A stretch of 64,000 bases of DNA from Stenotrophomonas rhizophila (GTDB taxonomy: Bacteria > Pseudomonadota > Gammaproteobacteria > Xanthomonadales > Xanthomonadaceae). The position numbers were made by a program, and so were the translations under genes. This document shows, piece by piece, positions 18,515 through 27,942 of the stretch (positions within the stretch are counted from its first letter, which is position 1; each line of letters opens with the position of its first letter). Under the pieces are notes generated by a model, which saw only the letters and a list, made by a program, of their open reading frames with translations, made no database searches and was not told where the DNA came from. The stretch is taken from the NCBI RefSeq assembly GCF_003751305.1, contig NZ_RJKV01000001.1:434001-498000 (forward strand). Direction: 5' to 3'.

Positions 18515-19390
18515 TCACCAGTCCAGCGTGCCGCGGATGACGGTCTGCACCTGGCCGCCGGACCAGACATCGCCATGGTCATCGATGCGCAGGGTCAGGC
18601 GCGCATCGTGGCCCACTTCACGGCCCTGGCTGACCACATAGCTGCCCGCGTTGCCGGGCAGCGCGTCGCGGCTGTCCAGCCAGGCAGCCAACACCGCATT
18701 GGCGGCACCGGAGGCGGCGTCTTCAAAGCGGCGACCGTTGCCGACGAACGCACGCACCGCCAGGTCCCAGGCCTGGCCCTGGCTGCGTGCATAGGCGAAT
18801 ACCCCCATGCTGTCGGTGGCCTCGGCCAAGGTGGCCACGGCATCCCAATCGGGGGTGAGCGCGCGCAGGGCGGCCTCGTCAGCGAGTTCCACCACCCACC
18901 AGCTGCGGCCACCGGCCATGCGTGCCGGCGGCAGGCTGCCCAGTGGCCACCCGGCCAGGGCTGCCTGCAGGCGCGGGTCGGCGGCAGTGGTCACTTCGGC
19001 GACCGCGGCGCGCGGGGTACGGATCGCGATGGTGCGGGCGTCACCGCTGCCATCCACCCGCAGCGGCAGGGCCCCGGCGATGCCGTCCTGGACCAGCACG
19101 CCCTCGACCGGTGCGGCCACACCCAGCTCCAGCACGGCATGCGCGGTGCCCACGCTGGGGTGGCCGGCGAACGGAACTTCCTTCTGCGGGCTGAACATGC
19201 GGATGCCGTAGCTCGCGCCCGGGGCGGCAGGCGGGAACACGAAGGTGGTCTCCGGCAGCCGGGTCCAGCGGGCGATGGCCTGCATCGCCGTTTCGTCCAG
19301 GCCCTGTGCATCAAGCACGACGGCCAGCGGGTTGCCGGCGCCGGGGTAGGGCGAGAACACATCCAGCTGCAGGAAACGACGGGAGGTCAT
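18515..19390 (-). CDS. PhzF-family isomerase/epimerase-like protein
   Basis: 291 residues, typical for PhzF. Start RRFLQLDVFSPYPGAGNPLAVVLDA, catalytic Glu in RLPETTFVFPP, and VPFAGHPSVGTAHAVL and GAANAVLAAWL are the family signatures. No phenazine genes lie nearby, so this is one of the widespread housekeeping PhzF-like enzymes of unknown substrate. It converges on the amidohydrolase gene. Confidence 0.92.
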   Translation of the reverse strand: MTSRRFLQLDVFSPYPGAGNPLAVVLDAQGLDETAMQAIARWTRLPETTFVFPPAAPGASYGIRMFSPQKEVPFAGHPSVGTAHAVLELGVAAPVEGVLVQDGIAGALPLRVDGSGDARTIAIRTPRAAVAEVTTAADPRLQAALAGWPLGSLPPARMAGGRSWWVVELADEAALRALTPDWDAVATLAEATDSMGVFAYARSQGQAWDLAVRAFVGNGRRFEDAASGAANAVLAAWLDSRDALPGNAGSYVVSQGREVGHDARLTLRIDDHGDVWSGGQVQTVIRGTLDW

Positions 19391-19540
19391 GGCGGGGCGC
19401 TCAACGAAAAACGGGCGGGCAGCTTACCAACCAGGGCCGCATTGCGGGCCCTGCCCCTGCAACGGGCAGGCTTGGCATAGAATCGGGAGTTCGGCCCGGC
19501 GTGCCGGGCGATCCCCCTCACTACCCAAACCTCCACCTCC

Positions 19541-22144
19541 ATGTCAGCTTCCCCCCTTGTCGATCGCTGGATCGTACTGAAGTTCGGCGGCACCTCCGTG
19601 TCGCGTCGTCACCGCTGGGACACCATCGGCAAACTGGCGAAAAAACGGGCGGAAGAAACGGGCTCGCGCGTGCTGGTGGTGGTATCGGCGCTGTCCGGGG
19701 TGACCAATGAACTCACCGCGATCGCCGATGGCGCCGCCGACAGCCGCGACCGTGTCGCCGCGCTGGTCGCGCGCCACCGCGAATTCCTGACCGAGCTGGA
19801 GCTGGACGCCACCGCGCTGGACGTGCGTCTGGACGCGCTGGCCGGGCTGCTGGACGATCCGCGTGCCGCCGGTCGGCCGCTGGAGTGGCAGGCCGAGGTG
19901 CTGGGCCAGGGCGAACTGCTGTCCTCGACCGTCGGTGCGGCCTACCTGCGCGCCAGTGGCCTGGATTTCGGCTGGATGGATGCACGTGAGTGGCTCGATG
20001 CACTGCCGCCGCAACCCAGCCAGAGCGAGTGGTCGCAGCGCCTGTCGGTGAACTGCCAGTGGCGTGCCGAGGCGGAGTGGGCCGCGCGTTTCCGCGCCCA
20101 GCCGACCCGCATGCTGATCACCCAGGGCTTCATCTCCCGCCATGCCGATGGTGGCACCGCCATCCTCGGTCGCGGCGGTTCGGATACCTCGGCGGCGTAC
20201 TTCGGTGCGCTGCTCGGTGCCAGCCGCGTGGAGATCTGGACCGATGTGCCGGGCATGTTCAGCGCCAACCCGAAGGACGTGCCTGACGCGCGCCTGCTGA
20301 CCCGACTGGACTATTACGAAGCACAGGAAATCGCGACGACCGGCGCCAAGGTGCTGCACCCGCGTTCGATCAAGCCGTGCCGTGATGCCGGCGTGCCGAT
20401 GGCGATCCTGGATACCGAGCGCCCCGAGCTGCCGGGCACCAGCATCGACGGCAATGCCGCGGCGGTGCCGGGCGTAAAGGCGATCAGCCGCCGCAACGGC
20501 ATCGTGCTGGTCTCGATGGAAGGCATCGGCATGTGGCAGCAGGTCGGCTTCCTGGCCGACGTGTTCGGGCTGTTCAAGAAGCATGGCCTCTCCGTGGACC
20601 TGATCGGTTCGGCCGAAACCAACGTGACCGTCTCGCTGGACCCGTCCGAAAACCTGGTCAGCACCGATGTGCTGGCCGCGCTGTCGGCCGACCTGTCGCA
20701 GATCTGCAAGGTCAAGATCATCGTGCCATGCGCGGCGATCACCCTGGTCGGCCGCGGCATGCGCTCGATGCTGCACAAGCTCTCGGACGTGTGGGCCACC
20801 TTCGGCCGCGAACGTGTGCACATGATTTCGCAGTCCTCCAATGACTTGAACCTGACCTTCGTCATCGACGAAGCGGACGCGGACGGCCTGCTGCCGATCC
20901 TGCACGCCGAGCTGATCGACAGCGGCGCGATGCCGGTGGAAGAGGGCGAAGTGTTCGGCCCGCGCTGGCGCGAAATCGCCGGCACCATCCGCCCGCGCGA
21001 AACCGCCTGGTGGCGGGGCCAGCGCGAACACCTGCTGACGCTCGCCCAGGCCGGGACGCCGCGCTATGTCTACAACCTGCCGACGGTGCGGGCGCGTGCG
21101 CGCGCGCTGAACGCGATCAAGGCGATCGACCAGCGCTACTACGCGATCAAGGCCAACTCGCACCCGGCCATCCTGGAGGTGCTGGAGCAGGAGGGCTTCG
21201 GCCTGGAGTGCGTGTCGCACGGCGAGCTCAAGCACGTGTTCAACACGCTGCCGACGCTGTCGCCCAAGCGCGTGCTGTTCACCCCCAGCTTCGCGCCGCA
21301 TGCTGAGTACGATGCCGCGTTCGCGCTGGGCGTCACCGTTACCCTCGACAACGTGGAAGCCCTGCAGCGCTGGCCGGAACTGTTCAGCAACCGCGAGCTG
21401 TGGCTGCGCGTGGATCTGGGCCGTGGCGAAGGCCACCATGCCAAGGTCCGCACCGGCGGCAAGGACTCCAAGTTCGGCCTGCCGATCGCCCGCGTGGATG
21501 AGTTCGTCCGCATTGCCGGCGAGCTGGGCACCCGCGTGGTCGGCCTGCATGCGCACCTGGGCAGCGGCGTGGAAACCGCGCAGCACTGGCGCCTGATGTG
21601 CGATGAACTGGCCGGGTTCGCCCGCCGCATCGGCAGCATCGAGACCATCGATATCGGCGGTGGCCTGCCGATCCCGTACAGCGCCGACGACGAGCCGTTC
21701 GATCTGGAGGCCTGGGCGATCGGCCTGGCCGAAGTGAAGGCCGTGCACCCGGCGTTCCGGCTGGCGATCGAACCGGGTCGCTACCTGGTGGCCGAGTCCG
21801 GCGTGCTGCTGGCGCGGGCCACCCAGGTGGTGGAGAAGGACGGCATCCGCCGCGTCGGTCTGGATGCGGGCATGAACACGCTGATGCGTCCGGCCCTGTA
21901 CGACGCCTGGCATGACATCGAGAACCTCAGCCGCCTGAGTGGCTACTCCGAAGCGATGTTCGATGTGGTCGGCCCGATCTGCGAATCCAGCGATGTGTTC
22001 GGCAAGCGCCGCCGCCTGCCGGCCTCGACCGCACCGGACGATGTGATGCTGATCGCCGATGCCGGCGCGTATGGCTACGTCATGGCCAACACCTACAACC
22101 AGCGCGAGCTGCCGCGCGAGGACGTCATCGATGATGGCCCGTGA
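19541..22144 (+). CDS. lysAC: bifunctional aspartate kinase / diaminopimelate decarboxylase
   Basis: 867 residues. Residues 1 to about 470 are aspartokinase (KFGGTSVS near residue 14, GRGGSDTSA, ACT domains around 315-460). Residues about 480-867 are the PLP-dependent DAP decarboxylase: lysine K537 in YYAIKANSHPA, HLGSGVET, DIGGGLPIPY, EPGRYLVAESG and the active-site CESSD. The protein therefore carries both the first and the last step of lysine synthesis; such fusions are known in Xanthomonadaceae. ACT domains imply lysine feedback. It is followed 33 bases later by murL, linking DAP supply to wall-precursor synthesis. Confidence 0.96.
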   Translation: MSASPLVDRWIVLKFGGTSVSRRHRWDTIGKLAKKRAEETGSRVLVVVSALSGVTNELTAIADGAADSRDRVAALVARHREFLTELELDATALDVRLDALAGLLDDPRAAGRPLEWQAEVLGQGELLSSTVGAAYLRASGLDFGWMDAREWLDALPPQPSQSEWSQRLSVNCQWRAEAEWAARFRAQPTRMLITQGFISRHADGGTAILGRGGSDTSAAYFGALLGASRVEIWTDVPGMFSANPKDVPDARLLTRLDYYEAQEIATTGAKVLHPRSIKPCRDAGVPMAILDTERPELPGTSIDGNAAAVPGVKAISRRNGIVLVSMEGIGMWQQVGFLADVFGLFKKHGLSVDLIGSAETNVTVSLDPSENLVSTDVLAALSADLSQICKVKIIVPCAAITLVGRGMRSMLHKLSDVWATFGRERVHMISQSSNDLNLTFVIDEADADGLLPILHAELIDSGAMPVEEGEVFGPRWREIAGTIRPRETAWWRGQREHLLTLAQAGTPRYVYNLPTVRARARALNAIKAIDQRYYAIKANSHPAILEVLEQEGFGLECVSHGELKHVFNTLPTLSPKRVLFTPSFAPHAEYDAAFALGVTVTLDNVEALQRWPELFSNRELWLRVDLGRGEGHHAKVRTGGKDSKFGLPIARVDEFVRIAGELGTRVVGLHAHLGSGVETAQHWRLMCDELAGFARRIGSIETIDIGGGLPIPYSADDEPFDLEAWAIGLAEVKAVHPAFRLAIEPGRYLVAESGVLLARATQVVEKDGIRRVGLDAGMNTLMRPALYDAWHDIENLSRLSGYSEAMFDVVGPICESSDVFGKRRRLPASTAPDDVMLIADAGAYGYVMANTYNQRELPREDVIDDGP

Positions 22145-22177
22145 CCGCTGCCTGCCGCCTTTCAAACCGGATACACC

Positions 22178-23530
22178 ATGACTGCTTTTGACAAACACCA
22201 GGTTGCCGTTTTCCGCTTCGTCCGCTGCGACTTCGCCGCGGACACCGGCGTGGCGCAGCTGGTCTACGCCTTCGATGACGGCCCGGAGCTGATCGAGACG
22301 GTGACCATCCCGGGCGCGCCGTTCGTGCTCGATGGTGACCGCGCCGAGGCGGTGCAGCGCGCCCTGCGCCTGCTGCACCTGATGGCTGGCGTGAGCTACT
22401 ACAAGGCCGGCGTGCCCGAGCAGGTGCGCATCGACAGCTACACCATCGATGCGGCCACCGCGGCGCTGGTCGAGACGGTCTACCTCAACGGCCTGGGCGA
22501 ATTCGCTTACCGCAATGGCCTGAACCTGCGTGGCCGCTTCCGCCTGCCGGTCGAGGGCGAGGCCTTCGCCGCACCGGCGCTGGGCCTGCGCGAACACGCG
22601 CTGGTCGCCATCGGCGGCGGCAAGGATTCGCTGGTCAGCATCGAAGCGCTGCGCAGCCTGGGTATCGCCGAAACGGTCACGTGGATTGGCGGCTCGCAGC
22701 TGATCCGTGCCTGCGCCGAGCGCACCGGCCTGCCGATCCTCAACATCGGCCGCACGCTGGCCCCGGAGCTGTTCGAGCTCAACCGCCAGGGCGCCTGGAA
22801 CGGCCACATCCCGGTCACCGCGGTGAACTCGGCGATCCTCGTGCTGGCCGCGCTGCTGCAGGGCGTGGACCAGGTGGTGTTCTCCAACGAGCGCTCGGCC
22901 AGCTATGGCAGCCAGATTCCGGGCACCGGCGAGGTCAATCACCAATGGTCGAAGGGCTGGGCGTTCGAGCAGGCCTTCGGCGAGCATCTGGAACGGCACG
23001 TCGCCGCGGACCTGCACTATTACTCGCTGCTGCGCCCGCTCTCGGAGCTGGCGGTGGCGCGTCAGTTCGCCAAGAGCGATGTCTACGACGCGCATTTCTC
23101 CAGCTGCAACCGCAATTTCCACATCCTGGGCGAGCGCCCGGTGAACCGCTGGTGCGGCGTCTGCCCGAAGTGCCACTTCGTGTTCCTGGCGCTGGCCCCG
23201 TTCATGCCCAAGATGCGCCTGGTCGGCATCTTCGGCCGCAACCTGCTCGACGATATCGAGCAGGCGCCGGGATTTGATGCGCTGCTGGAATTCCAGGACC
23301 ACAAACCGTTCGAGTGCGTGGGCGAAGGCCGCGAATCGCGCGCCGCGATGGCGACCCTGGCCACGCGACCGGAATGGAATGAAGACGCGCTGGTGAAGCG
23401 CTTCGTCCACGAGATCCGCCCGCAGCTGGATGCCACCGAACTGCAGATCGAGCCGCTGCTGGCGCTGGAAGGCGAACACCGCATTCCGCCGGCGATCTGG
23501 GAGCGTCTGCGTGCGAATTTCGCAGCTTGA
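22178..23530 (+). CDS. murL: UDP-MurNAc-L-Ala-L-Glu epimerase MurL
   Basis: 450 residues. It has a PP-loop-like GGGKDS motif (146-151) and four cysteines (C310, C326, C329, C332 in WCGVCPKC) that may bind metal. It agrees with the MurL family first described in Xanthomonas oryzae, which inverts the terminal L-Glu of UDP-MurNAc-L-Ala-L-Glu to D-Glu with ATP. Its neighbour is the matching ligase MurD2, overlapping by 20 bases, so the pair would form an alternative D-Glu route that can bypass glutamate racemase MurI. The assignment rests on family recall plus the gene pair. Confidence 0.92.
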   Translation: MTAFDKHQVAVFRFVRCDFAADTGVAQLVYAFDDGPELIETVTIPGAPFVLDGDRAEAVQRALRLLHLMAGVSYYKAGVPEQVRIDSYTIDAATAALVETVYLNGLGEFAYRNGLNLRGRFRLPVEGEAFAAPALGLREHALVAIGGGKDSLVSIEALRSLGIAETVTWIGGSQLIRACAERTGLPILNIGRTLAPELFELNRQGAWNGHIPVTAVNSAILVLAALLQGVDQVVFSNERSASYGSQIPGTGEVNHQWSKGWAFEQAFGEHLERHVAADLHYYSLLRPLSELAVARQFAKSDVYDAHFSSCNRNFHILGERPVNRWCGVCPKCHFVFLALAPFMPKMRLVGIFGRNLLDDIEQAPGFDALLEFQDHKPFECVGEGRESRAAMATLATRPEWNEDALVKRFVHEIRPQLDATELQIEPLLALEGEHRIPPAIWERLRANFAA

Positions 23531-24920
23531 AGGCAAGCGCGTTGCGTTGTGGGGCTGGGGACGTGAGGGGCGTGCGGCGTTCCGCGTCCTGCAGCAGCGG
23601 CTGCCGTCGCTGCCGCTGACCCTGTTCTGCCCGGAGGCCGAGGCCGCCGGTGCGCGCGAGGAAACCCACGGCGCGCTGACGGTTCGTTCGGATGTCACCG
23701 GCGAGGCGCTGGCCGCGTTCGAGGTGGTGATCAAATCGCCGGGCATCAGCCCGTATGGGGACGCTGCGTTGCACGCCACGGCACAGGGCACGCAGTTCAT
23801 CGGCGGTACCTCGTTGTGGTTCGCCGAGCAGGCCGCTGCCGACGGCATCGTGCACGACACCGTGTGCGTGACCGGTACCAAGGGCAAGAGCACCACCACC
23901 GCGCTGCTGGCGCATCTGCTGCGCGCCTCGGGCGCGCGCACCGGGCTGATCGGCAACATCGGCCTGCCGCTGCTGGAAGTGCTCGACCCGCAGCCGGTCC
24001 CGCAGTACTGGGCAGTGGAACTGTCCAGCTATCAGACCGGCGAGGTCGCGCGCAGTGGCGCGCACCCGCAGGTTGCCATCGTGCTGAACCTGTTCCCCGA
24101 ACACCTGGATTGGCACGGCAGCGAAGCACGCTACATCGACGACAAGTTGCAGCTGGTCACCGGGGCCGCGCCGCGGATCGCGGTGCTGAACGCGGCTGAC
24201 CCGCACCTGGCCGGCGTGTCGCTGCCGGAGAGCGAGGTCATCTGGTTCAATCAGCCTCAGGGCTGGCACATGCGTGGAGATATCGTGCATCGCGGTGAGC
24301 AGGCCGTGTTCGACACCTCACACACGCCGCTGCCGGGCCGACACAACCGCGGGAACCTGTGCGCGGTGCTGGCGGCGATCGAGGCGCTGGGCCTGGACGC
24401 GGTGGCACTGGCCCCGGCGGTGCAGGACTTCCGCCCGCTCCCCAACCGCCTGCAGACCATCGGTACGCGCGAGGGGGTCACTTTCGTCAACGATTCCATC
24501 AGCACCACCCCGCACGCGAGTCTGGCGGCGCTGGAGTGCTTCGCCGGTCGCCGCATCGCGCTGCTGGTGGGCGGGCATGATCGTGGCCTGGACTGGCACG
24601 ACTTCGTCGCGCACATGGCGCACGACGTGCCGCCGGTGGAGATCGTCACCATGGGCGCCAACGGCCCGCGCATCCACGCGCTGCTGCAGCCGCTGGCCGA
24701 TGCAGGCGGTTTCGGTCTGCATGCCGCTACCGATCTGCCCGAGGCCATGCGGCTGGCGCAGGCCGCGCTCGGCGGGCAGGGCGGGGTGGTGCTGCTGTCG
24801 CCGGGTGCGCCGAGCTATGGCGTGTACCGCGACTACGTCGCCCGTGGCCGCCACTTCGCCGAACTGGCCGGCTTTGATCCGGATGCCATCACGGCGATCC
24901 CGGGCATCGGGATTGCCTGA
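23511..24920 (+). CDS. murD2: UDP-N-acetylmuramoyl-L-alanine--L-glutamate ligase MurD2
   Basis: 469 residues from a GTG start inside the end of murL (20-base overlap). Mur-ligase hallmarks: [11 protein letters not shown]ossmann start, ATP-binding [17 protein letters not shown] (121-137), [37 protein letters not shown] and LLVGGHDRG. Ordinary MurD adds D-Glu; partners of MurL add L-Glu. The coupling to murL argues for the MurD2 subtype. Whether a canonical murD/murI exists elsewhere cannot be judged from this window. Confidence 0.9.
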   Translation: MRISQLEGKRVALWGWGREGRAAFRVLQQRLPSLPLTLFCPEAEAAGAREETHGALTVRSDVTGEALAAFEVVIKSPGISPYGDAALHATAQGTQFIGGTSLWFAEQAAADGIVHDTVCVTGTKGKSTTTALLAHLLRASGARTGLIGNIGLPLLEVLDPQPVPQYWAVELSSYQTGEVARSGAHPQVAIVLNLFPEHLDWHGSEARYIDDKLQLVTGAAPRIAVLNAADPHLAGVSLPESEVIWFNQPQGWHMRGDIVHRGEQAVFDTSHTPLPGRHNRGNLCAVLAAIEALGLDAVALAPAVQDFRPLPNRLQTIGTREGVTFVNDSISTTPHASLAALECFAGRRIALLVGGHDRGLDWHDFVAHMAHDVPPVEIVTMGANGPRIHALLQPLADAGGFGLHAATDLPEAMRLAQAALGGQGGVVLLSPGAPSYGVYRDYVARGRHFAELAGFDPDAITAIPGIGIA

Positions 24921-24929
24921 TCTGTCGAT

Positions 24930-24995
24930 GTAGAGCCACGCCATGCGTGGCTGCTGCTGGCATGGATTCTGCCGCCACGCATGGCGTGGCTCTAC
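24930..24995. repeat. SMAG (GTAG-headed REP) inverted pair
   Basis: GTAGAGCCACGCCATGCGTG at the left and its inverted copy ending GGCGTGGCTCTAC at the right flank an 18-base centre. GTAG heads point outwards, the typical dimer arrangement of Stenotrophomonas SMAG repeats. It lies between the convergent murD2 and SMI1/KNR4 genes. Confidence 0.8.
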
Positions 24996-25049
24996 CCTGG
25001 GGCGACGCGGGATACTTCATCTGCCCTGGTTACGCCGGTGATGCAGGTA

Positions 25050-25646
25050 TCAGGCTTCTTCTTCATCGATGAACGCGTAATCCCCGTCGATGAGCTGCTG
25101 CAGGTACGCATCGAAACCCGGTGCAATCACGGCATAGCTGTCCGGGTCGTGCAGATAGCGCACCACCTGGCCGACCGTGCCGCCGGGTGCGGGATCGAAA
25201 TCCAGGTAGAGCATCGAGGTGCCGCCATTGTTCATGCAGTGCGAGAAGCACAGGCGCTTGCCCATCGGCAGGTCCGCATCGATGCCGTCGCCGAGAATCT
25301 CGGGGTCTTCCTCCAGCCACTCCTCGTAGATCGAGCGGATGCTGTCATCCCACTGCGCGCTGTCCTCGAACACCTGCTCCACCGAACGCAGGTAGTAGGG
25401 GTAATGCCCCTCCTCGACGTCCGAGCCCAGCATCAGCACCACCGCCTCGCCACCCGGGTAGGTGCGGAAATGCGTGCCATCCACCCGCGCCAGCAGCGCC
25501 ACCAGGCTCTCGGGCACCTGCGGCCAGCGCTCGCGCAGGCGCGCCAGATCGCCCGTGCTGGCTCCTTCCACCCAAGCCCACATCCGCGCATCGTCGTCGG
25601 GCAGGCGGGGCACCAGGCCGGAAAGAAAGCGATCGACAAGGCTCAT
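25050..25646 (-). CDS. SMI1/KNR4 (SUKH) domain protein
   Basis: 198 residues. LARLRERWPQVPESLVALLARVDG, the acidic core FRTYPGGEAVVLMLGSDVEEG in two parts, and the end FDAYLQQLIDGDYAFI match SUKH-fold proteins. In bacteria the fold often serves as immunity protein to secreted nuclease toxins, but also as a general binding module; no toxin gene is adjacent. Start ATG at 25646 is preferred over one four codons upstream because GGAA precedes it. Confidence 0.8.
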   Translation of the reverse strand: MSLVDRFLSGLVPRLPDDDARMWAWVEGASTGDLARLRERWPQVPESLVALLARVDGTHFRTYPGGEAVVLMLGSDVEEGHYPYYLRSVEQVFEDSAQWDDSIRSIYEEWLEEDPEILGDGIDADLPMGKRLCFSHCMNNGGTSMLYLDFDPAPGGTVGQVVRYLHDPDSYAVIAPGFDAYLQQLIDGDYAFIDEEEA

Positions 25647-25809
25647 GAGGGGTTCCATGCACAGGGGGCGGCCAGCCTGCCATAACAGGGACGGAGGTAG
25701 TTAATCCGAGGCAGTTGATTCACGGGGCTGCACGTCGCGCCGACGCTTCTACACGGTCCCGTCAACCGGCCGTCATACACTCGGGACTCTTTCTGTCGGG
25801 AGCAGACGC

Positions 25810-26610
25810 ATGAACAAGCAATGGCGGTGGGGTGCGGCGGTGCTGTTGGGCATGACGGCGCTGCCCGCGCTGGCGGCGATGCAGGCCAAGCCGGTGGAGT
25901 GGACCCAGGACGGCACCACCTTCAGCGGGGTGCTGGTCTATGACGACAGTGACAACGACAAACGCCCGGGCCTGGTGATGGTGCCCAACTGGAAGGGGGT
26001 CAACGACTCGGCCATCGCCAAGGCCAAGCAGCTGGCCGGCGACGACTATGTGGTGCTGGTGGCCGATGTGTACGGCAAGGGCGTGCGCCCGAAGACCGAT
26101 GCCGAGGCGGGTCCGGTGGCGACCAAGCTGCGCAATGACCGTCCCGTGCTGCGGGCGCGTGCGCTCAAGGCGATCGAGGTGCTCAAGGCGCAGGCTGGCA
26201 AGGCGCCGCTGGATGCCAGCCGGATCGGCGCGGTCGGGTTCTGCTTCGGTGGCACCACGGTGCTGGAGATGGCCCGTGCTGGTGCACCGCTGGCCGGTGT
26301 GGTCAGCCTGCACGGTGGGCTGGGCTCGCCGCTGCCGGCCAAGGCCGGTGGTACCCATCCCTCCGTGCTGGTGCTCAATGGCGCCGACGACAAAAGCGTC
26401 AGCAAGGACGACATTGCCGGTTTCGAGCAGGAAATGAACGCCGCCAAGGTCGACTGGGAGTTCACCAATTACAGCGGCGCGGTGCACTGCTTTGCCGAGT
26501 CGGATGCGAACAGTCCGCCGGGGTGCCAGTACAACGAACGCGCCGCCAAGCGTGCGTGGAAGGCGCTGGATGAATTCTTCGAGGAGCGGTTCGAGACGAC
26601 CCGCCGGTAG
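25810..26610 (+). CDS. dienelactone hydrolase family protein, exported
   Basis: 266 residues with a signal peptide (LLGMTALPALAAM). The alpha/beta-hydrolase triad is readable: nucleophile Cys in VGFCFGGT, Asp in NGADDKS, His in GAVHCFAE. A Cys nucleophile is the dienelactone-hydrolase form. A DLH with a signal peptide would act in the periplasm on an unknown ester. Its TAG stop is part of a SMAG repeat head. Confidence 0.88.
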   Translation: MNKQWRWGAAVLLGMTALPALAAMQAKPVEWTQDGTTFSGVLVYDDSDNDKRPGLVMVPNWKGVNDSAIAKAKQLAGDDYVVLVADVYGKGVRPKTDAEAGPVATKLRNDRPVLRARALKAIEVLKAQAGKAPLDASRIGAVGFCFGGTTVLEMARAGAPLAGVVSLHGGLGSPLPAKAGGTHPSVLVLNGADDKSVSKDDIAGFEQEMNAAKVDWEFTNYSGAVHCFAESDANSPPGCQYNERAAKRAWKALDEFFEERFETTRR

Positions 26611-26631
26611 GTGCCGACCGTTGGTCGGCAC
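26607..26631. repeat. SMAG repeat monomer
   Basis: GTAG followed by the hairpin gtgccgaccgttggtcggcac. The TAG in the head is also the stop codon of the dienelactone hydrolase gene. It lies between convergent genes and could act as a bidirectional transcript end. Confidence 0.75.
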
Positions 26632-26640
26632 GCTTTCCAA

Positions 26641-27639
26641 TCAATGCGAGCGCTGCACCGCGTAACGGGCCAGCCCGCGCAGGGCGGCCACGGCATCGTT
26701 GTCGGCCAGGCCGTCGAGCGCACGCTCGGCGGCATCGGCATATTCCTCGGCACGGGCGCGGCTGTACTCCAGCCCGCCGGTGGCGTGGATGGCGGCCAGC
26801 ACTTCGGGCATCGCCTCGGCGTCGCCGTTCTGCACGATCTCGCGCAGGCGCTCGCGGGTGGTGGCATCGGAGTGCGCCATCGCGTGGATCAGCGGCAGGG
26901 TAGCCTTGCCCTCGGCAAGGTCGTCGCCCAGGTTCTTGCCCAGCTCCTCGGCGTTGGCCGAGTAGTCCAGCACGTCGTCGGCGATCTGGAAGGCGTAGCC
27001 CAGGTTCATGCCGTAGTCGTACAACGCTTGCTGGGTGGCTTCATCGACGCCGCTGGCCAGCGCGCCCAGACGGGTGCCGGCGGCGAACAGCACCGCGGTC
27101 TTGCGCTCGATCACGCGCAGGTAAGCGGCCTCGTCCGTATCCGGGTTGTGGACGTGCAGCAACTGCAGCACCTCACCCTCGGCGATCCGGTTGGTGGTGT
27201 CGGCCAGGATCCGCATGACCGGCATGCGGTCCAGTTCGACCATCAGCTGGAAGCTGCGCGAGTACAGGAAATCGCCCACCAGTACGCTTGGGGCGTTGCC
27301 CCACAGCGCATTGGCGGTGCTGCGGCCGCGGCGCAGGCTGGATTCGTCCACCACGTCGTCATGCAGCAGGGTCGAGGTATGGATGAACTCGATGATCGCG
27401 GCCAACTGGTGGTGTTCCGGGCCGGCCTGGCCGACCGCGTGGCCGGCCAGCATGACCAGCATCGGGCGCAGGCGCTTGCCACCGGCCGAGATGATGTGGT
27501 CGGCGATCTGGTTGATCAGCACGACATCCGAGGACAGTCGGCGACGAATCAGCGCATCGACGGCGTCCATGTCGGGCGCGGCGAGCGTCTGGATCTGGGG
27601 CAGGCCCAGCGCGGGGCGGGTGTCTTCGGTGATGGTCAT
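26641..27639 (-). CDS. ispB: polyprenyl diphosphate synthase (octaprenyl, IspB)
   Basis: 332 residues. The two Asp-rich motifs of trans-prenyltransferases are present: LLHDDVVDES with SSLRRG, and FQIADDVLDY; GGKRLRPML is at the usual distance. It builds the octaprenyl side chain of ubiquinone from FPP and IPP. Length and motifs fit E. coli IspB (323 residues). The divergent neighbour is the alpha-glucosidase. Confidence 0.94.
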   Translation of the reverse strand: MTITEDTRPALGLPQIQTLAAPDMDAVDALIRRRLSSDVVLINQIADHIISAGGKRLRPMLVMLAGHAVGQAGPEHHQLAAIIEFIHTSTLLHDDVVDESSLRRGRSTANALWGNAPSVLVGDFLYSRSFQLMVELDRMPVMRILADTTNRIAEGEVLQLLHVHNPDTDEAAYLRVIERKTAVLFAAGTRLGALASGVDEATQQALYDYGMNLGYAFQIADDVLDYSANAEELGKNLGDDLAEGKATLPLIHAMAHSDATTRERLREIVQNGDAEAMPEVLAAIHATGGLEYSRARAEEYADAAERALDGLADNDAVAALRGLARYAVQRSH

Positions 27640-27942
27640 TCGGTCTGACTTTCAGGCTTGGGCGGAATTATAGGCGGTGCCGTCGTATTCCGCCCGCGAA
27701 GACGCGCCGGTGGCCCGGTCAGGCGCGGGGCAGGGCGCCGGAACGGGCCGACCTTGGCCGCCGGCCCATCGCCACATGATGGGCGAAGGGCCGCCTGACC
27801 GGAGGCCCGGAACGCCCCGCGCACCGTGATCCGGCGTGAATACGTATGCATGCGACCCCACCGCTGGAGGTGCCCCGCTAAGCTTGTCGGGTTCGTTTCT
27901 GGCCCCCTCGCGGGTGCCGTGGAAGCCCGAAGGGGGGCCCCA
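27640..27942. other. divergent promoter region of ispB and the alpha-glucosidase
   Basis: 303 non-coding bases. It contains the 14-bp sugar-regulon site (27837-27850), a GC-rich stretch with short inverted repeats around 27700-27810, and a purine-rich ribosome site (gaagggggg) before the alpha-glucosidase ATG at 27943. Confidence 0.6.
27837..27850 (+). promoter_or_regulatory. operator-like site TGAATACGTATGCA (copy 1)
   Basis: A near-palindrome centred on ATACGTAT, 93 bases before the alpha-glucosidase ATG. The identical 14-mer occurs at 33360-33373 (inverted) and 35709-35722, each upstream of a gene of the same sugar locus. Even-length palindromes with a central CpG are typical LacI-family operators, and a LacI-type gene is at 43980-45011. 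Confidence 0.75.

Noticed and set aside
19544..23959. A 1471-codon open frame on the minus strand
   Set aside because: It is the antisense shadow of lysAC and murL, with no protein-family features.
25050..25646. SMI1/KNR4 protein as immunity to a contact-dependent toxin
   Set aside because: No polymorphic toxin or secretion gene is adjacent; the fold alone is not enough.
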